Assembly: GCA_002840735.1 (NCBI GenBank)
Contig: PHBY01000025.1
Location: forward strand, 1-36,428
DNA: 36,428 nucleotides
Direction of reading: 5' to 3'
Origin: Chloroflexi bacterium HGW-Chloroflexi-2
GTDB taxonomy: Bacteria > Chloroflexota > Anaerolineae > Anaerolineales > Anaerolineaceae
Below the pieces are notes generated by a model. It saw only the letters and a program-made list of their open reading frames with translations. It made no database searches and was not told the DNA's origin. The position numbers were made by a program, and so were the translations under genes. Below, in pieces: positions 16,204-25,396 of the stretch (position 1 is the stretch's first letter; each line of letters starts with the position of its first letter).

Positions 16204-17451
16204 TTAACCCACTGCTTTCATTAATAAAAATAATCCAACAGTATATTGAAAGATGGATATCAGGGTCAATAAAAATAAAATTCGATTATTCCAATACTTC
16301 ATCCCAATCGCTGTAAGGATTAATAGTGGAATAATAAAATCGAGAGTGTATCGAGGTCCAAATTGGACAAACCCGGTTCCCATTAATAATAAAATAGGAA
16401 TATTTGTTAAAAAGATTGTTACGACAAGCACAAAATTTGATATTTTCTTGTCATTATCTTTAAAAGCCGAAAAAACAGCAAAAAAGACTGGACTTAATAA
16501 AAATAAACTCCCTCCCATAAAAAAGTTGGACATATCCTTCATTAAGAAAGGGTAGGCAATGTATTGGTAATATAGATTTATGGGTACATAATGGAGATTA
16601 AACCCCCCATACTTCATATAATCCGCACGGAATATTTCACCCATATTGTGATAAGCATAACCCAGGTCAAAAATATTCCCAAATCTGGTAAAATTATAAT
16701 AAAAGATAAGTAGTCCAGAGATAAAAAGTGGTAATAAACCAACAAAAATTAATTTCATGAGTTTTTGTTTGGGTAATTTCCAATTTTTGGATAATAAATA
16801 CCAGGCAGGCCATATTCCGACTAAAAATAAATGCATTCTGGTTGTAAATGCAGCTGATATTGCTATTCCCGTCAACAAAAAAGCCCAATAACCATCATAT
16901 TTCACAGTTGCAATATAAGCCAGGAGGATACAAAAAATGCTGACAACTGACGAAGTGAACCACACCCTACCTAATGGAACCATGGTGACGTAAACTGTAC
17001 CAAAAGCAAAAAAAATGACAATCATTGCTTGTTTAATACGATCCAAAGAAATCACATTTTTTTTGTTTAATTCAGTCATTAATATTGAAAACAAGGAAAC
17101 GTTAAGACTTCCAAGAAAAACTGTAAATAAAATATCTGAGAAATTTACTCCAAATATTGCAACAAATGGCATCATTAAGATGGCTGGAAAAGGCGGCCAA
17201 TAGGCATAAATCTTATTATCAAAGAGAATTAGATCATGTGTTGTGGGTGGCATTAATCGAAAATGAAATTGACCATTAAGAAATGCATCCGCTAAAAAAT
17301 TAAAATAATGCAATCCTGATGGCTCCCAGATGGATTTACTTTGAAAAAAAGACAAAAATAAATATATAATGAAGGTAATAAAAAAAAATAATAGAGGTTG
17401 TGCATAAAAAAAAATATATTTTTCATTTCTTTTTTTTTTATTTGTTATCAA
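16204..17451 (-). CDS. Polytopic membrane protein, GT39/GT-C-like
   Basis: The 415-aa protein starts at a TTG (17451) with GAGGT just upstream; no in-frame ATG occurs before the first helix. It carries about ten membrane helices. The first outer loop holds HYFNFLADAFLNGQFHFRLM, then PPTTHDLILFDNKIYAYWPP and FPAILMMPFVAIFG, and later YNFTRFGNIFDLGYAY and QFGPRYTLDFIIPLL. I recognise this loop arrangement from an uncharacterised family of bacterial GT-C-like proteins, but no name is secure. It is very AT-rich, and a run of ten A lies within the first ten codons. It shares its strand with the GT2 gene downstream and is divergent from the sugar-modifying operon starting at 17685. Confidence 0.7.
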   Translation of the reverse strand: MITNKKKRNEKYIFFYAQPLLFFFITFIIYLFLSFFQSKSIWEPSGLHYFNFLADAFLNGQFHFRLMPPTTHDLILFDNKIYAYWPPFPAILMMPFVAIFGVNFSDILFTVFLGSLNVSLFSILMTELNKKNVISLDRIKQAMIVIFFAFGTVYVTMVPLGRVWFTSSVVSIFCILLAYIATVKYDGYWAFLLTGIAISAAFTTRMHLFLVGIWPAWYLLSKNWKLPKQKLMKLIFVGLLPLFISGLLIFYYNFTRFGNIFDLGYAYHNMGEIFRADYMKYGGFNLHYVPINLYYQYIAYPFLMKDMSNFFMGGSLFLLSPVFFAVFSAFKDNDKKISNFVLVVTIFLTNIPILLLMGTGFVQFGPRYTLDFIIPLLILTAIGMKYWNNRILFLLTLISIFQYTVGLFLLMKAVG

Positions 17452-17684
17452 TTCTACCTCTACTTATTAAATATCTGACAATAGACAATTAATTTTCTTG
17501 TTTTATTACAAATAGATTTCTAAGAATGTCACCTTTTTAATAGTATCATTTTATATAAAATTATAAACAAATTCAGGCTTATAATATATTCATTATTAAA
17601 TTAATCCTGTGATTATTAAATAAGTTATACCAAAAATCCTATTGAGTCTCCTTTGTATATTTAACTTTTTAAGAGGGAAATATT
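17452..17684. other. AT-rich divergent spacer
   Basis: The spacer separates the GT-C gene (minus) from the methyltransferase operon (plus). A TATAAT occurs at 17580-17585 and AGAGGG lies at the proper distance before the ATG at 17685, but no good -35 goes with the -10. No small gene is visible. Confidence 0.5.
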
Positions 17685-18956
17685 ATGATAAAAGAAATAA
17701 ACCGATGTCGAATTTGTGGAGGACAGGATTTAATACCAGTTGTAAATCTTGGGTTATTTTCCTTTACAGGTATTTTTCCTAAGAAAGAGAATCAGACAAT
17801 TTCTACAGGCCCATTGGAGTTGGTTAGGTGTAATGATGAACAAAATACAAATTCATGTGGTTTGCTTCAATTGCATCATTCTTTTGATCCTAATGAGCTT
17901 TATGGTCATGATTATGGGTATCGTTCCGGCCTTAATAGATCAATGATTTTACATTTACAAGATATTGTTAAAAAAATTGAGAAAATTGTTGAATTAAATG
18001 AAGGTGATGTTGTTTTAGATATAGGTAGTAATGATGGGTCATTGCTCTCATTTTATTCAGAAATTAAAGGATTAATTTTGGTTGGAGTTGATCCCACAGG
18101 AGAGAAATTTAAAGAGTTTTACCAACGCAGGATAATTTTGATACCAAAATTTTTTAATACCGAATTAATCAAAGAAAATTTCGGTAAGAAAAAGATAAAG
18201 GTTATCACGACAATATCCATGTTCTATGATCTAGAGAACCCAATGCAATTTATGGAGGAGATAATAGAAGTTTTGGCTGATGATGGTATTTGGGTTATGG
18301 AACAAAGTTACATGCCAACGATGTTAAATGTTACTGCATATGATACGATTTGCCATGAACACCTTGAATACTATGGATTAAAACAAATTAAGTGGATGGC
18401 TGACAGAGTTGGAGTGAAAATAATTTCAATAAGTTTGAACGATACGAATGGTGGTAGTTTTTGTGTCATACTTGCAAAAAAAACAGCTAATTTCTCTGAA
18501 GCCACGATTGAAATCAATAAACTTCTATTGAGTGAGCAAAAGATTGGTCTTGATACTGAAAAACCATATCAAGATTTTTCAGGACGAATACTTGATCACA
18601 AGAAATTGCTATTGGATTTTTTTGATAAAACACAAAAAAAAAACCAGTTGGTATTAGGCTATGGTGCATCAACAAAAGGAAATGTTATTCTTCAACACTG
18701 TGGATTAGGAAAAAAAGATATTCCATTTATTGCTGAAATTAATCCTGATAAGTTTGGTTCCTTTACGCCAGGAACAAGAATACCAATCATTTCAGAAAAA
18801 GAAGCTCATGGTATGAATCCGGATTATTTTTTTATTCTTCCCTGGCATTTTCGTGAGGGCATTATCGAAAAAGAACAAATTTTTTTACAACATGGTGGAA
18901 AATTAGTCTTTCCATTACCAGAATTTAAAATTATTTCAAAAAATGATCAGGAATAA
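17685..18956 (+). CDS. Sugar C-methyltransferase-like class I SAM methyltransferase
   Basis: This 423-aa protein has the three-part layout of NDP-sugar C-methyltransferases. An N-terminal zinc site is CRICGG (C8, C11) with C49 and C58. A SAM-binding Rossmann domain has motif I VLDIGSNDGSLL (110-121). A C-terminal part includes LGYGASTKGNVILQHCG and FFILPWHFREGI. Such enzymes add a methyl group to a keto-sugar nucleotide in deoxysugar biosynthesis; the TylCIII/NovU group is the model. The residues YGHDYGYRSGLNRSM (73-87) are typical. It opens an AT-rich operon, has a good ribosome site, and is followed after 4 bases by a dehydratase-like gene, which fits the making of a branched deoxysugar. 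Confidence 0.88.
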   Translation: MIKEINRCRICGGQDLIPVVNLGLFSFTGIFPKKENQTISTGPLELVRCNDEQNTNSCGLLQLHHSFDPNELYGHDYGYRSGLNRSMILHLQDIVKKIEKIVELNEGDVVLDIGSNDGSLLSFYSEIKGLILVGVDPTGEKFKEFYQRRIILIPKFFNTELIKENFGKKKIKVITTISMFYDLENPMQFMEEIIEVLADDGIWVMEQSYMPTMLNVTAYDTICHEHLEYYGLKQIKWMADRVGVKIISISLNDTNGGSFCVILAKKTANFSEATIEINKLLLSEQKIGLDTEKPYQDFSGRILDHKKLLLDFFDKTQKKNQLVLGYGASTKGNVILQHCGLGKKDIPFIAEINPDKFGSFTPGTRIPIISEKEAHGMNPDYFFILPWHFREGIIEKEQIFLQHGGKLVFPLPEFKIISKNDQE

Positions 18957-18960
18957 ATTA

Positions 18961-19911
18961 ATGAAAAAGGCTATAGTTATTGGATCGAATGGTCAAGATG
19001 GATATTATTTAGCAAATTTTCTGGCACAAAAAAAATATAAAGTAATTTGTATTGATAAGGGTTTTTTATTGCAAATACCTGAATCAAATATTGATTTACG
19101 GTTAAATATTTCTAATAAATCACATATCGAATTATTAATTAGCAAAATAAAACCTGATGAAATTTATCACTTGGCAGCATTTCACCATTCTGCTCAAGAT
19201 AACTATGATGAAACAATCGACATCTTTACCAAAAGTATAGAAGTTCATGACATTTCTCTTTTTCATATTTTAAACTCTATTGTTAAATTTTCACCACAAA
19301 CAAAATTGTTTTATGCTGCTTCTTCCCTAATATTTGGGAATCCTCCCACCGAGGTCCAAAATGAAAGCACTCCTATAAACCCAAATAATCTTTATGGAAT
19401 AACTAAAGCAGTAGGATTATTCTTGTGTCGAAAATATCGAAAAGAACATAATGTATTTGCTTCATGTGGAATTCTTTATAATCATGAATCTTCAAGAAGA
19501 CCAAGCAAATATTTATCAAAAAAAATTATTGATGGTGTCATTAATGCATTAAGAGACCACGAAGAAAAAATTGAACTTGGAAACTTGAAAGCTGAAGTTG
19601 ATTGGGGTTTTGCGCCTGATTTTATTAAGGCAATGTACCAAATTACAAATTTAGAAATTTCTGATGATTTCATTGTATCAACAGGTGTGAAACATACAGT
19701 AAAAGAATTTGCTGAAATTGCGTATTCTTCAGTAGGTTTATATTGGAGAGATCATGTTGTGGAAAATCCACAATTAATAAAAAGAGAAACAAAACCATTA
19801 ATTGGAGATTCATCAAAATTAAGGCGGTTAACAAAATGGGCTCCATCGATATCTTTTGAGGATATGGTCAAATTGTTGGTCAAGGAAAGTATAAATAATG
19901 AAAAACATTAA
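18961..19911 (+). CDS. GDP-mannose 4,6-dehydratase-like SDR enzyme
   Basis: This 316-aa extended short-chain dehydrogenase binds NAD(P) through GSNGQDG (8-14) and has the catalytic pair in YGITK (Y145, K149), with a Ser in AASSLIFG (119-126) and ESTP (135-138). NHESSRRP (174-181) and the later NLKAEVDWGFAPDFIKAMYQ are hallmarks of GDP-mannose 4,6-dehydratase, which makes GDP-4-keto-6-deoxymannose. The protein is somewhat shorter than usual (about 340-370), so a related 4-reductase or a different substrate is possible. The ATG at 18961 has AGGAA seven bases upstream and is preferred to the ATG at 18943, which lies inside the previous gene. It overlaps the next gene by 14 bases, showing tight coupling. 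Confidence 0.82.
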   Translation: MKKAIVIGSNGQDGYYLANFLAQKKYKVICIDKGFLLQIPESNIDLRLNISNKSHIELLISKIKPDEIYHLAAFHHSAQDNYDETIDIFTKSIEVHDISLFHILNSIVKFSPQTKLFYAASSLIFGNPPTEVQNESTPINPNNLYGITKAVGLFLCRKYRKEHNVFASCGILYNHESSRRPSKYLSKKIIDGVINALRDHEEKIELGNLKAEVDWGFAPDFIKAMYQITNLEISDDFIVSTGVKHTVKEFAEIAYSSVGLYWRDHVVENPQLIKRETKPLIGDSSKLRRLTKWAPSISFEDMVKLLVKESINNEKH

Positions 19912-21334
19912 AGGTTTGATTTTTATTCCAACTTATAATGAATACGAAAATGTTGAAAATTTGATAATTCAATTAGAAAATCTTAATTTGGGTTTTGATT
20001 TTTTATTTATCGATGATAATTCACCTGATAAAACAGGAGCACTTTTAGATAACTTAGCTAAATCAAAGAAAAACATGTATGTACTTCATCGGCCGAGAAA
20101 AATGGGAATTGGAAGTGCACATGTAGACGGCATACATTGGGCGTATGATAATAAATATCAAGTTTTAATTACCATGGATAGTGATTTTTCACATTCTCCT
20201 GTATATATTCATGAACTTTTAAAAAATTATCATAACGTAGATGTAATTGTTGGATCTAGGTATTTAAATAAAAGCAGCTTGTCAGAATGGAATTTTAAAA
20301 GAAAATTCTTAACAAATAGTGGTCATTTTCTCACAAAGTTGATATTTAAAATGCCATTTGATGCAACAGGTGCATTTCGTTTATACAATTTGGAGACAAT
20401 TCCTATTGAATGTTTTTCAAAAGAAAGATCAACTGGTTATTCCTTTTTCTTTGAAAGTATTTTTATTCTTTTTAAGAATAATTTTAAAATTAAAGAAATA
20501 GCTATAAATTTACCCGCAAGAACTTATGGCCAATCAAAAATGAAGTTCGGAGACGCAGTAAATAGCTTGATTTTATTAGTTAAGATGGGATTTTTAAATG
20601 TTTTATCCCCAAGCGTTTATCTTATAAAAAGGAAAAGCGCAAATATAATTTCTAATTCAGAAGTAATTGACGACCAAGGTTGGGAAGAATATTGGAAGAA
20701 ACAACTTAATGTTATTAATTGGCTATATGATCGAATTGCAGAAACATATAGAAAATTATTTATAAAACCCAATTTAAAAAATCAAGTAAAAAAAAATTTT
20801 AAGAGTAATGCGCTACTTCTTCATGCAGGGTGTGGTAGTGGGCTGGTTGATAAAGGATTAAGTGATGAGTATTCAGTTATTGCACTGGACATATCTTTAA
20901 ATGCATTGTCAATTTATGGAAAAAATCATCCAAATGTATATAAATTAATTCAAAATGATATTCGAAATATAGATTTGGAAAACCAATCAATTGATGGCAT
21001 ATATTCACTTGGTGTTATGGAACATTTCGAAAAAAAAGACATCATCAGAATATTAAACGAATTCAACAGAATATTGAAACCATCGGGAAGACTTATTTTA
21101 TTTTGGCCACCAAAATTTGGATTAAGCGTTTTTGTACTTAAAGTTTGGCATATTGTTTTAAATAAAATATATAAGAAAGATATTAAACTCCACCCTGATG
21201 AAGTATCACTTTTAGAATCAAAAGATCAAATAATTAAGTTTGCAGATCTAACAGGTTTTTCATTAATAAATTATTGTTTTGGGGTAAAAGACCTTTTTAC
21301 TCAAGTAATAATTATTCTTGAAAAAAAAAAGTAA
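19898..21334 (+). CDS. Fusion of DPM1-like GT2 with a SAM methyltransferase
   Basis: This 478-aa protein has two parts. Residues 1-240 form a dolichyl-phosphate-mannose-synthase-like GT2: FIPTYNEYENV (9-19), FIDDNSPDKTG (37-47), RKMGIGSAHVDG (67-78), TMDSDFSHSP (92-101), GSRY (119-122), ATGAFRLYN (156-164) and RTYGQSKMKF (208-217). Residues 255-478 form a class I methyltransferase: WEEYWKK (262-268), motif I LLHAGCGSGLVDKG (307-320), ALDIS (329-333), a Pro-rich GRLILFWPP (397-405). There is no stop, RBS or frameshift between them. The product could both load a lipid carrier and methylate a sugar or lipid product; this is inference. The gene overlaps its upstream neighbour by 14 bases and has AAGGAAA as ribosome site. 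Confidence 0.85.
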   Translation: MKNIKGLIFIPTYNEYENVENLIIQLENLNLGFDFLFIDDNSPDKTGALLDNLAKSKKNMYVLHRPRKMGIGSAHVDGIHWAYDNKYQVLITMDSDFSHSPVYIHELLKNYHNVDVIVGSRYLNKSSLSEWNFKRKFLTNSGHFLTKLIFKMPFDATGAFRLYNLETIPIECFSKERSTGYSFFFESIFILFKNNFKIKEIAINLPARTYGQSKMKFGDAVNSLILLVKMGFLNVLSPSVYLIKRKSANIISNSEVIDDQGWEEYWKKQLNVINWLYDRIAETYRKLFIKPNLKNQVKKNFKSNALLLHAGCGSGLVDKGLSDEYSVIALDISLNALSIYGKNHPNVYKLIQNDIRNIDLENQSIDGIYSLGVMEHFEKKDIIRILNEFNRILKPSGRLILFWPPKFGLSVFVLKVWHIVLNKIYKKDIKLHPDEVSLLESKDQIIKFADLTGFSLINYCFGVKDLFTQVIIILEKKK

Positions 21335-21392
21335 AAAAATTTATTATAGGTTTTTATTGTTTGAAGATGATTGAGACCTTTGGAGAAAAATT

Positions 21393-23021
21393 ATGGACAA
21401 TTCAGGCAAAATAAATAAAACTCTTGAGAAATGGTTATCCTCAAGAATTCTTTATATATCGATTTTTTTTGGGATTTTAATTTCTTGGCTGACAAAAAAT
21501 GTATATAGTGATATTTTATTTGGTAGTATGAAATATCATGATAAAACATTGTTGACTCAGTTTTTCTATTTTGTATTTTTCACAATTCTTTCCTCGATAT
21601 TTATTTTACTGATTCAGAAAATATCTTCAAAAATTCCAAAAAATAAATCAAACATTTCAGATAAACTTGACAAAATTTTTGGCAGGAGTTTTCTTAGGGA
21701 TTCATTAAATAACCTAATATACGCTTTGGTATTACTTATATTTGGCTTTTCTCTTATCTTTTTTATAAACAACATTCTAATAAAAATTAACACAACAACG
21801 TGGAGTTATGATTTTTCTAGTTTTATACCGATTGAGCTCCCTGTAGGATTGGATTTTCGTGTTGGTTCGTATAGACCAGCTCAAAATTTGATAATGACAA
21901 ATTTTAAACACATTGCATTAGATGGTACCTACTTTAGCATTTATCCTCCTTTAGTTTCCCTAATCAATATACCTTACCTAATGTTTAATGAAAACACAGC
22001 TTATTTTGTTCATTCTATCTTAATATTTTTGTCAAACATCGGTTGCATAGCTATTGTTTCAATAATTGCTCATTCTACAATTATTAAGAAAATCAGAATT
22101 GATAAAATCAACAACTCATTTATAACAATCACATTATTCTTCATCTTATTATTTTATACACTATCAAGTTATTCATTTGTTTTTGCTATTGAAAGAGGAC
22201 AAACTGATGTGTTTGCGTTATTATTTTCATTACTGTCTATTTTATTCTTTATAAAAAAACCTGATAACATTTGGCTACAAGTTTGTTTTTTATCGATTGC
22301 AGTTCACCTAAAAATTTACCCTGCTGTTTTATTCTTATTATTATTTGTAAAACATGGCAGAAGATTATTTTTTCCTGCGATCACTATAAACTTAATCTTT
22401 CTTTTCATCCTCGGGCCAAGAATGGCATTTGATTTCCTTCAAACTTTAACGTCTGGTTCTGGAATTGGAGCAGGCATAGGAAACCGATGGACATGGGTAG
22501 GAAATCATAGTGCATATTCTTTCGCTGACACTCTTGCTAGAGAAAGCTCTAATTATTCACTAAATCTATATATTCTTTGGCCAATTTTCACACTTATAGC
22601 AATTGAGTTATGGTTTGCTGCAACGTATATCTTATTTAAGAATTTTTCGTCACAAAACGCAGTGTTATTTTTTATGGTTTCAATCTCTATAATGGATTTA
22701 GTGCCCACTATCAGTATGGATTATCGATTAGTAATTTTAAGCTCCGCCGCACTTTTACTAATTGCTTTGATCATAAAGCGAATAATTGAAAACCCGAGTT
22801 TTTTCGATTATTTTCAATTAGGTGTAGTTATGTTAATTTTATTATTTATAGGTCGTCCTTACGAAATGAGTGATATAGATCGATATGCTTTGAGCGAAAA
22901 TGCATCTTTCTTTTTAAACAATAAGTTCCTTTGGTCATTATCTTTAGAAGCTATAATGGTTTGGAATATTTTTAATAATCGAAAAAATTCTGAGATTGAA
23001 TTGAAAAAAACAGATTTATGA
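21393..23021 (+). CDS. GT87-like membrane glycosyltransferase, long form
   Basis: This is a 542-aa polytopic protein of the GT87 type with an extra N-terminal part (about 120 aa, including two or three helices and a charged loop) before the usual core. The outer loop carries GLDFRVGSYRPAQNL, then DGTYFSIYPPLVSLINIPYL, followed by FAIERGQTDVFALLFSLLSI and AVHLKIYPAVLFLLL. These match the YPP, GQ and KP motifs of the shorter GT87 proteins in this window, with HLKIYP replacing TIKPQ. GGAG precedes the ATG at the right distance. It is the last gene of the AT-rich operon and ends 12 bases from the stop of a convergent GT87-like gene. Substrate unknown. Confidence 0.75.
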   Translation: MDNSGKINKTLEKWLSSRILYISIFFGILISWLTKNVYSDILFGSMKYHDKTLLTQFFYFVFFTILSSIFILLIQKISSKIPKNKSNISDKLDKIFGRSFLRDSLNNLIYALVLLIFGFSLIFFINNILIKINTTTWSYDFSSFIPIELPVGLDFRVGSYRPAQNLIMTNFKHIALDGTYFSIYPPLVSLINIPYLMFNENTAYFVHSILIFLSNIGCIAIVSIIAHSTIIKKIRIDKINNSFITITLFFILLFYTLSSYSFVFAIERGQTDVFALLFSLLSILFFIKKPDNIWLQVCFLSIAVHLKIYPAVLFLLLFVKHGRRLFFPAITINLIFLFILGPRMAFDFLQTLTSGSGIGAGIGNRWTWVGNHSAYSFADTLARESSNYSLNLYILWPIFTLIAIELWFAATYILFKNFSSQNAVLFFMVSISIMDLVPTISMDYRLVILSSAALLLIALIIKRIIENPSFFDYFQLGVVMLILLFIGRPYEMSDIDRYALSENASFFLNNKFLWSLSLEAIMVWNIFNNRKNSEIELKKTDL

Positions 23022-23033
23022 CAATAGTTTTTA

Positions 23034-24197
23034 TTATTTACTCATTCCAAAATGATTTTTATAATCAATCAAAGTTAATACCCCAATTATAAGGGGTATC
23101 CAGAAAAAACAAACTTCATTTGGGCTTAAAACTCGCATGAAAATTCCAACACTATAAACCATACTCAAAAAAGCCATTACGATAAGTGACTTTTTTTGAG
23201 TAAATTCTCTTTTCATGTTTTTACCAAGTAATAATACAATGGGAATTAACAGCATTATTTGATCATAACTCCACCCAATGGGTGAAATCAACAAACCAAT
23301 AATAAGAGAAATATTAATCATCTCAATGGGGAACAAATTATCTTTTCTTTTCCACCACAAGAACATAACAGTCAATAGTCCAGGGATCCAAAGCCATTTT
23401 CCCCATTCCTGACCCGTTGTATAAGCGATCAAGCCACTGATTGTTGGTGTTTCCCGGATGGTGCTCATACCAGATGAAACCAGATTCCAAAAACCGATTG
23501 GCCAGGATGGGTAGAGGGCAAAGAGAATAACTGAACAAACCAGTAAGGACCCAAAAAATCCTATCAGGATTTTCCATTGTTTTTTGTAAATACAATCCAG
23601 GATGATTAAAGGCAGGGTCAGGATCACCAGGTGTGGTTTGATGGTGGTCAATGCCAGTCCGATTCCGCGAAAATATTGATGTTCAGGTTTTTTCAATGAA
23701 ATAAACACTGCCAATCCGAAGAGAACCAGGGTGTTAATCTGACCGACATAGAGTGAAAGTAAAGTCATGGGGAATGCAAACACAGCCAGTAGGGGAATCC
23801 AGATTTTTCTTTTTACATCACTCCACAACAGAAAAGCGGTTGCTGATAAAACCATGATATTGGTCAATAACCAGAAAAAGGCTGCTTTTTCAAAAGGCAA
23901 GAATGTGAAAGGCAAAAGCACCACCATCCCGGTTGGGGCAAACCACGCCATCATGGTGAATGGTTTGTCCCAACCAGTCAGTGCACGCTCAATTTGATCC
24001 ATCAGGGAAAGATCACTGAAATCCTGACCATGCACGAGTAAATAGCTAGCGCTCCAATAGGGTCGGAAGTCGCCAGTGCCCATTGAAAAAGATTCAGGCG
24101 CAAACCAAATAATAAATAGTAACAGAATCAATAATAAGAATATCAATGCGATATTTCTTTTTGTTCCAATATTGTGGATGCTTGATTCTTTTTTCAT
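23034..24197 (-). CDS. GT87-like membrane glycosyltransferase
   Basis: The ATG at 24197 overlaps the stop of the upstream gene as ATGA and gives 387 aa; a TTG at 24212 would extend it by five residues. About ten helices are seen. Motifs: MGTGDFRPYWSASYLLVHGQ after helix 1 (acidic residue of the outer loop), WFAPTGMVVLLPFTFLP, YVGQINTLVLFGLAV and ALTTIKPHLVILTL, all typical of GT87/DUF2029. It is the last gene in an ATGA-coupled set with a PIG-V-like and another GT87-like gene, so they are probably translated together and may act sequentially on one glycan. Confidence 0.82.
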   Translation of the reverse strand: MKKESSIHNIGTKRNIALIFLLLILLLFIIWFAPESFSMGTGDFRPYWSASYLLVHGQDFSDLSLMDQIERALTGWDKPFTMMAWFAPTGMVVLLPFTFLPFEKAAFFWLLTNIMVLSATAFLLWSDVKRKIWIPLLAVFAFPMTLLSLYVGQINTLVLFGLAVFISLKKPEHQYFRGIGLALTTIKPHLVILTLPLIILDCIYKKQWKILIGFFGSLLVCSVILFALYPSWPIGFWNLVSSGMSTIRETPTISGLIAYTTGQEWGKWLWIPGLLTVMFLWWKRKDNLFPIEMINISLIIGLLISPIGWSYDQIMLLIPIVLLLGKNMKREFTQKKSLIVMAFLSMVYSVGIFMRVLSPNEVCFFWIPLIIGVLTLIDYKNHFGMSK

Positions 24198-25396
24198 CCG
24201 ATAAAAATCCAAAGTGCATACATGCCTGAGAGAATTACACAGGCAGCTAAAGATAAGAACAGGATCAGTTTTTGTTTTCGCCAGGATAAATTTAAAAGCA
24301 TGGATGCCAGTCCTACAAAGGCAAAAAATATGTGCAAAACATAGCGGTTTGCGCTTTGAAGAGGAGAAGCATAGAAAACGGTCTTCGAAGTTATTAATAA
24401 CCAGATTGTAGCAGAATACAGCATCAAGGGTAAATGTTTACGAAATTGATTTTGTAAAACCATCCAGATTAATAAGAGTAAAAACAAAATCACACTGATC
24501 AATTCAGAAATTTCCAGAACGCTTGGGCTTTGAATCAGATCCTGGATAGCATAAAGGATATTTGCAAACGGGAAACGAAATCCGGTTGCAGAATATATTT
24601 CGTATGTTGTTAAGAACCCAGATATTCCATATCTCATTCGAATGAATGAATAGATGCCAAAACCTAAAGGAGAAATCACCAGACTGATGACCTCTTGCCA
24701 ATTCAGGAAGGTTTTTTCTTTCCAATGGTCCTGAATATAATACAGTACCATAGGTAGCATTAATAAAACACCCTGCGCTCTGGTTAACCCGGCAATACAA
24801 ACCAATAGTCCTGCTATCAGAGGTTTCCTCTTTACCATCATGAGAATACTACCAATGGATACCGACAAAAATAACGCATCGGTATACGGCGCATGCAGAA
24901 AAAATGCAGTTGGATAAAAAGCCAAACAAACTATTGACCATTTAGCTAATCTTTTATCGTGAAATAGGTCAAGAACGAGTTCATACAAGAAAATCAAAGA
25001 TAAGAAAGAAGCAATAGATGAGGTAAGGATCCCAACCAGGGTAACATTGATTGATGTTAACCTGGATAAAACGCCAACCAGATAAGGATACAAAGGAAAA
25101 AACACAGTATCAGCAACCCCCACACCTTCATAACCAAAAGCAGCAATATTCATATAATGCACGGCATCCCAACGAAGCCAGACATCGATGAAAGCTCTTC
25201 CTAATAATGTTGAACTGCGTTCAAGGTTGTAATAAGTTTCCCACAACACACCTTCGGAGAGAGGTATATATTTATCTATTACAATCCAAACAATAGCTAA
25301 CCAGATACTGTAGCAAACCCTCAACCCAAGGACAAGCATAATTTGGAGTTTATATTTTCTATGGAATTTTGACAGGGCAGATAAAATTTTTTTCAT
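24194..25396 (-). CDS. PIG-V-like mannosyltransferase
   Basis: This 400-aa membrane protein is related to the three tandem copies at 11.5-15.3 kb but is more distant. It holds WLRWDAVHYMNIAAFGYEGV, VFFPLYPYLVGVL, APYTDALFLSVSIGS, AGLTRAQGVLLMLPM and SANRYVLHIFFAF, so it keeps the canonical RWDxxHY with the histidine. The N-terminal cytoplasmic segment is basic (FHRKYK). The start overlaps the stop of the upstream gene (ATGA), and its own stop overlaps the next start, giving a tight three-gene unit. By family, it would add mannose or a similar sugar from a polyprenyl-phosphate donor on the outside of the membrane. Confidence 0.85.
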   Translation of the reverse strand: MKKILSALSKFHRKYKLQIMLVLGLRVCYSIWLAIVWIVIDKYIPLSEGVLWETYYNLERSSTLLGRAFIDVWLRWDAVHYMNIAAFGYEGVGVADTVFFPLYPYLVGVLSRLTSINVTLVGILTSSIASFLSLIFLYELVLDLFHDKRLAKWSIVCLAFYPTAFFLHAPYTDALFLSVSIGSILMMVKRKPLIAGLLVCIAGLTRAQGVLLMLPMVLYYIQDHWKEKTFLNWQEVISLVISPLGFGIYSFIRMRYGISGFLTTYEIYSATGFRFPFANILYAIQDLIQSPSVLEISELISVILFLLLLIWMVLQNQFRKHLPLMLYSATIWLLITSKTVFYASPLQSANRYVLHIFFAFVGLASMLLNLSWRKQKLILFLSLAACVILSGMYALWIFIG

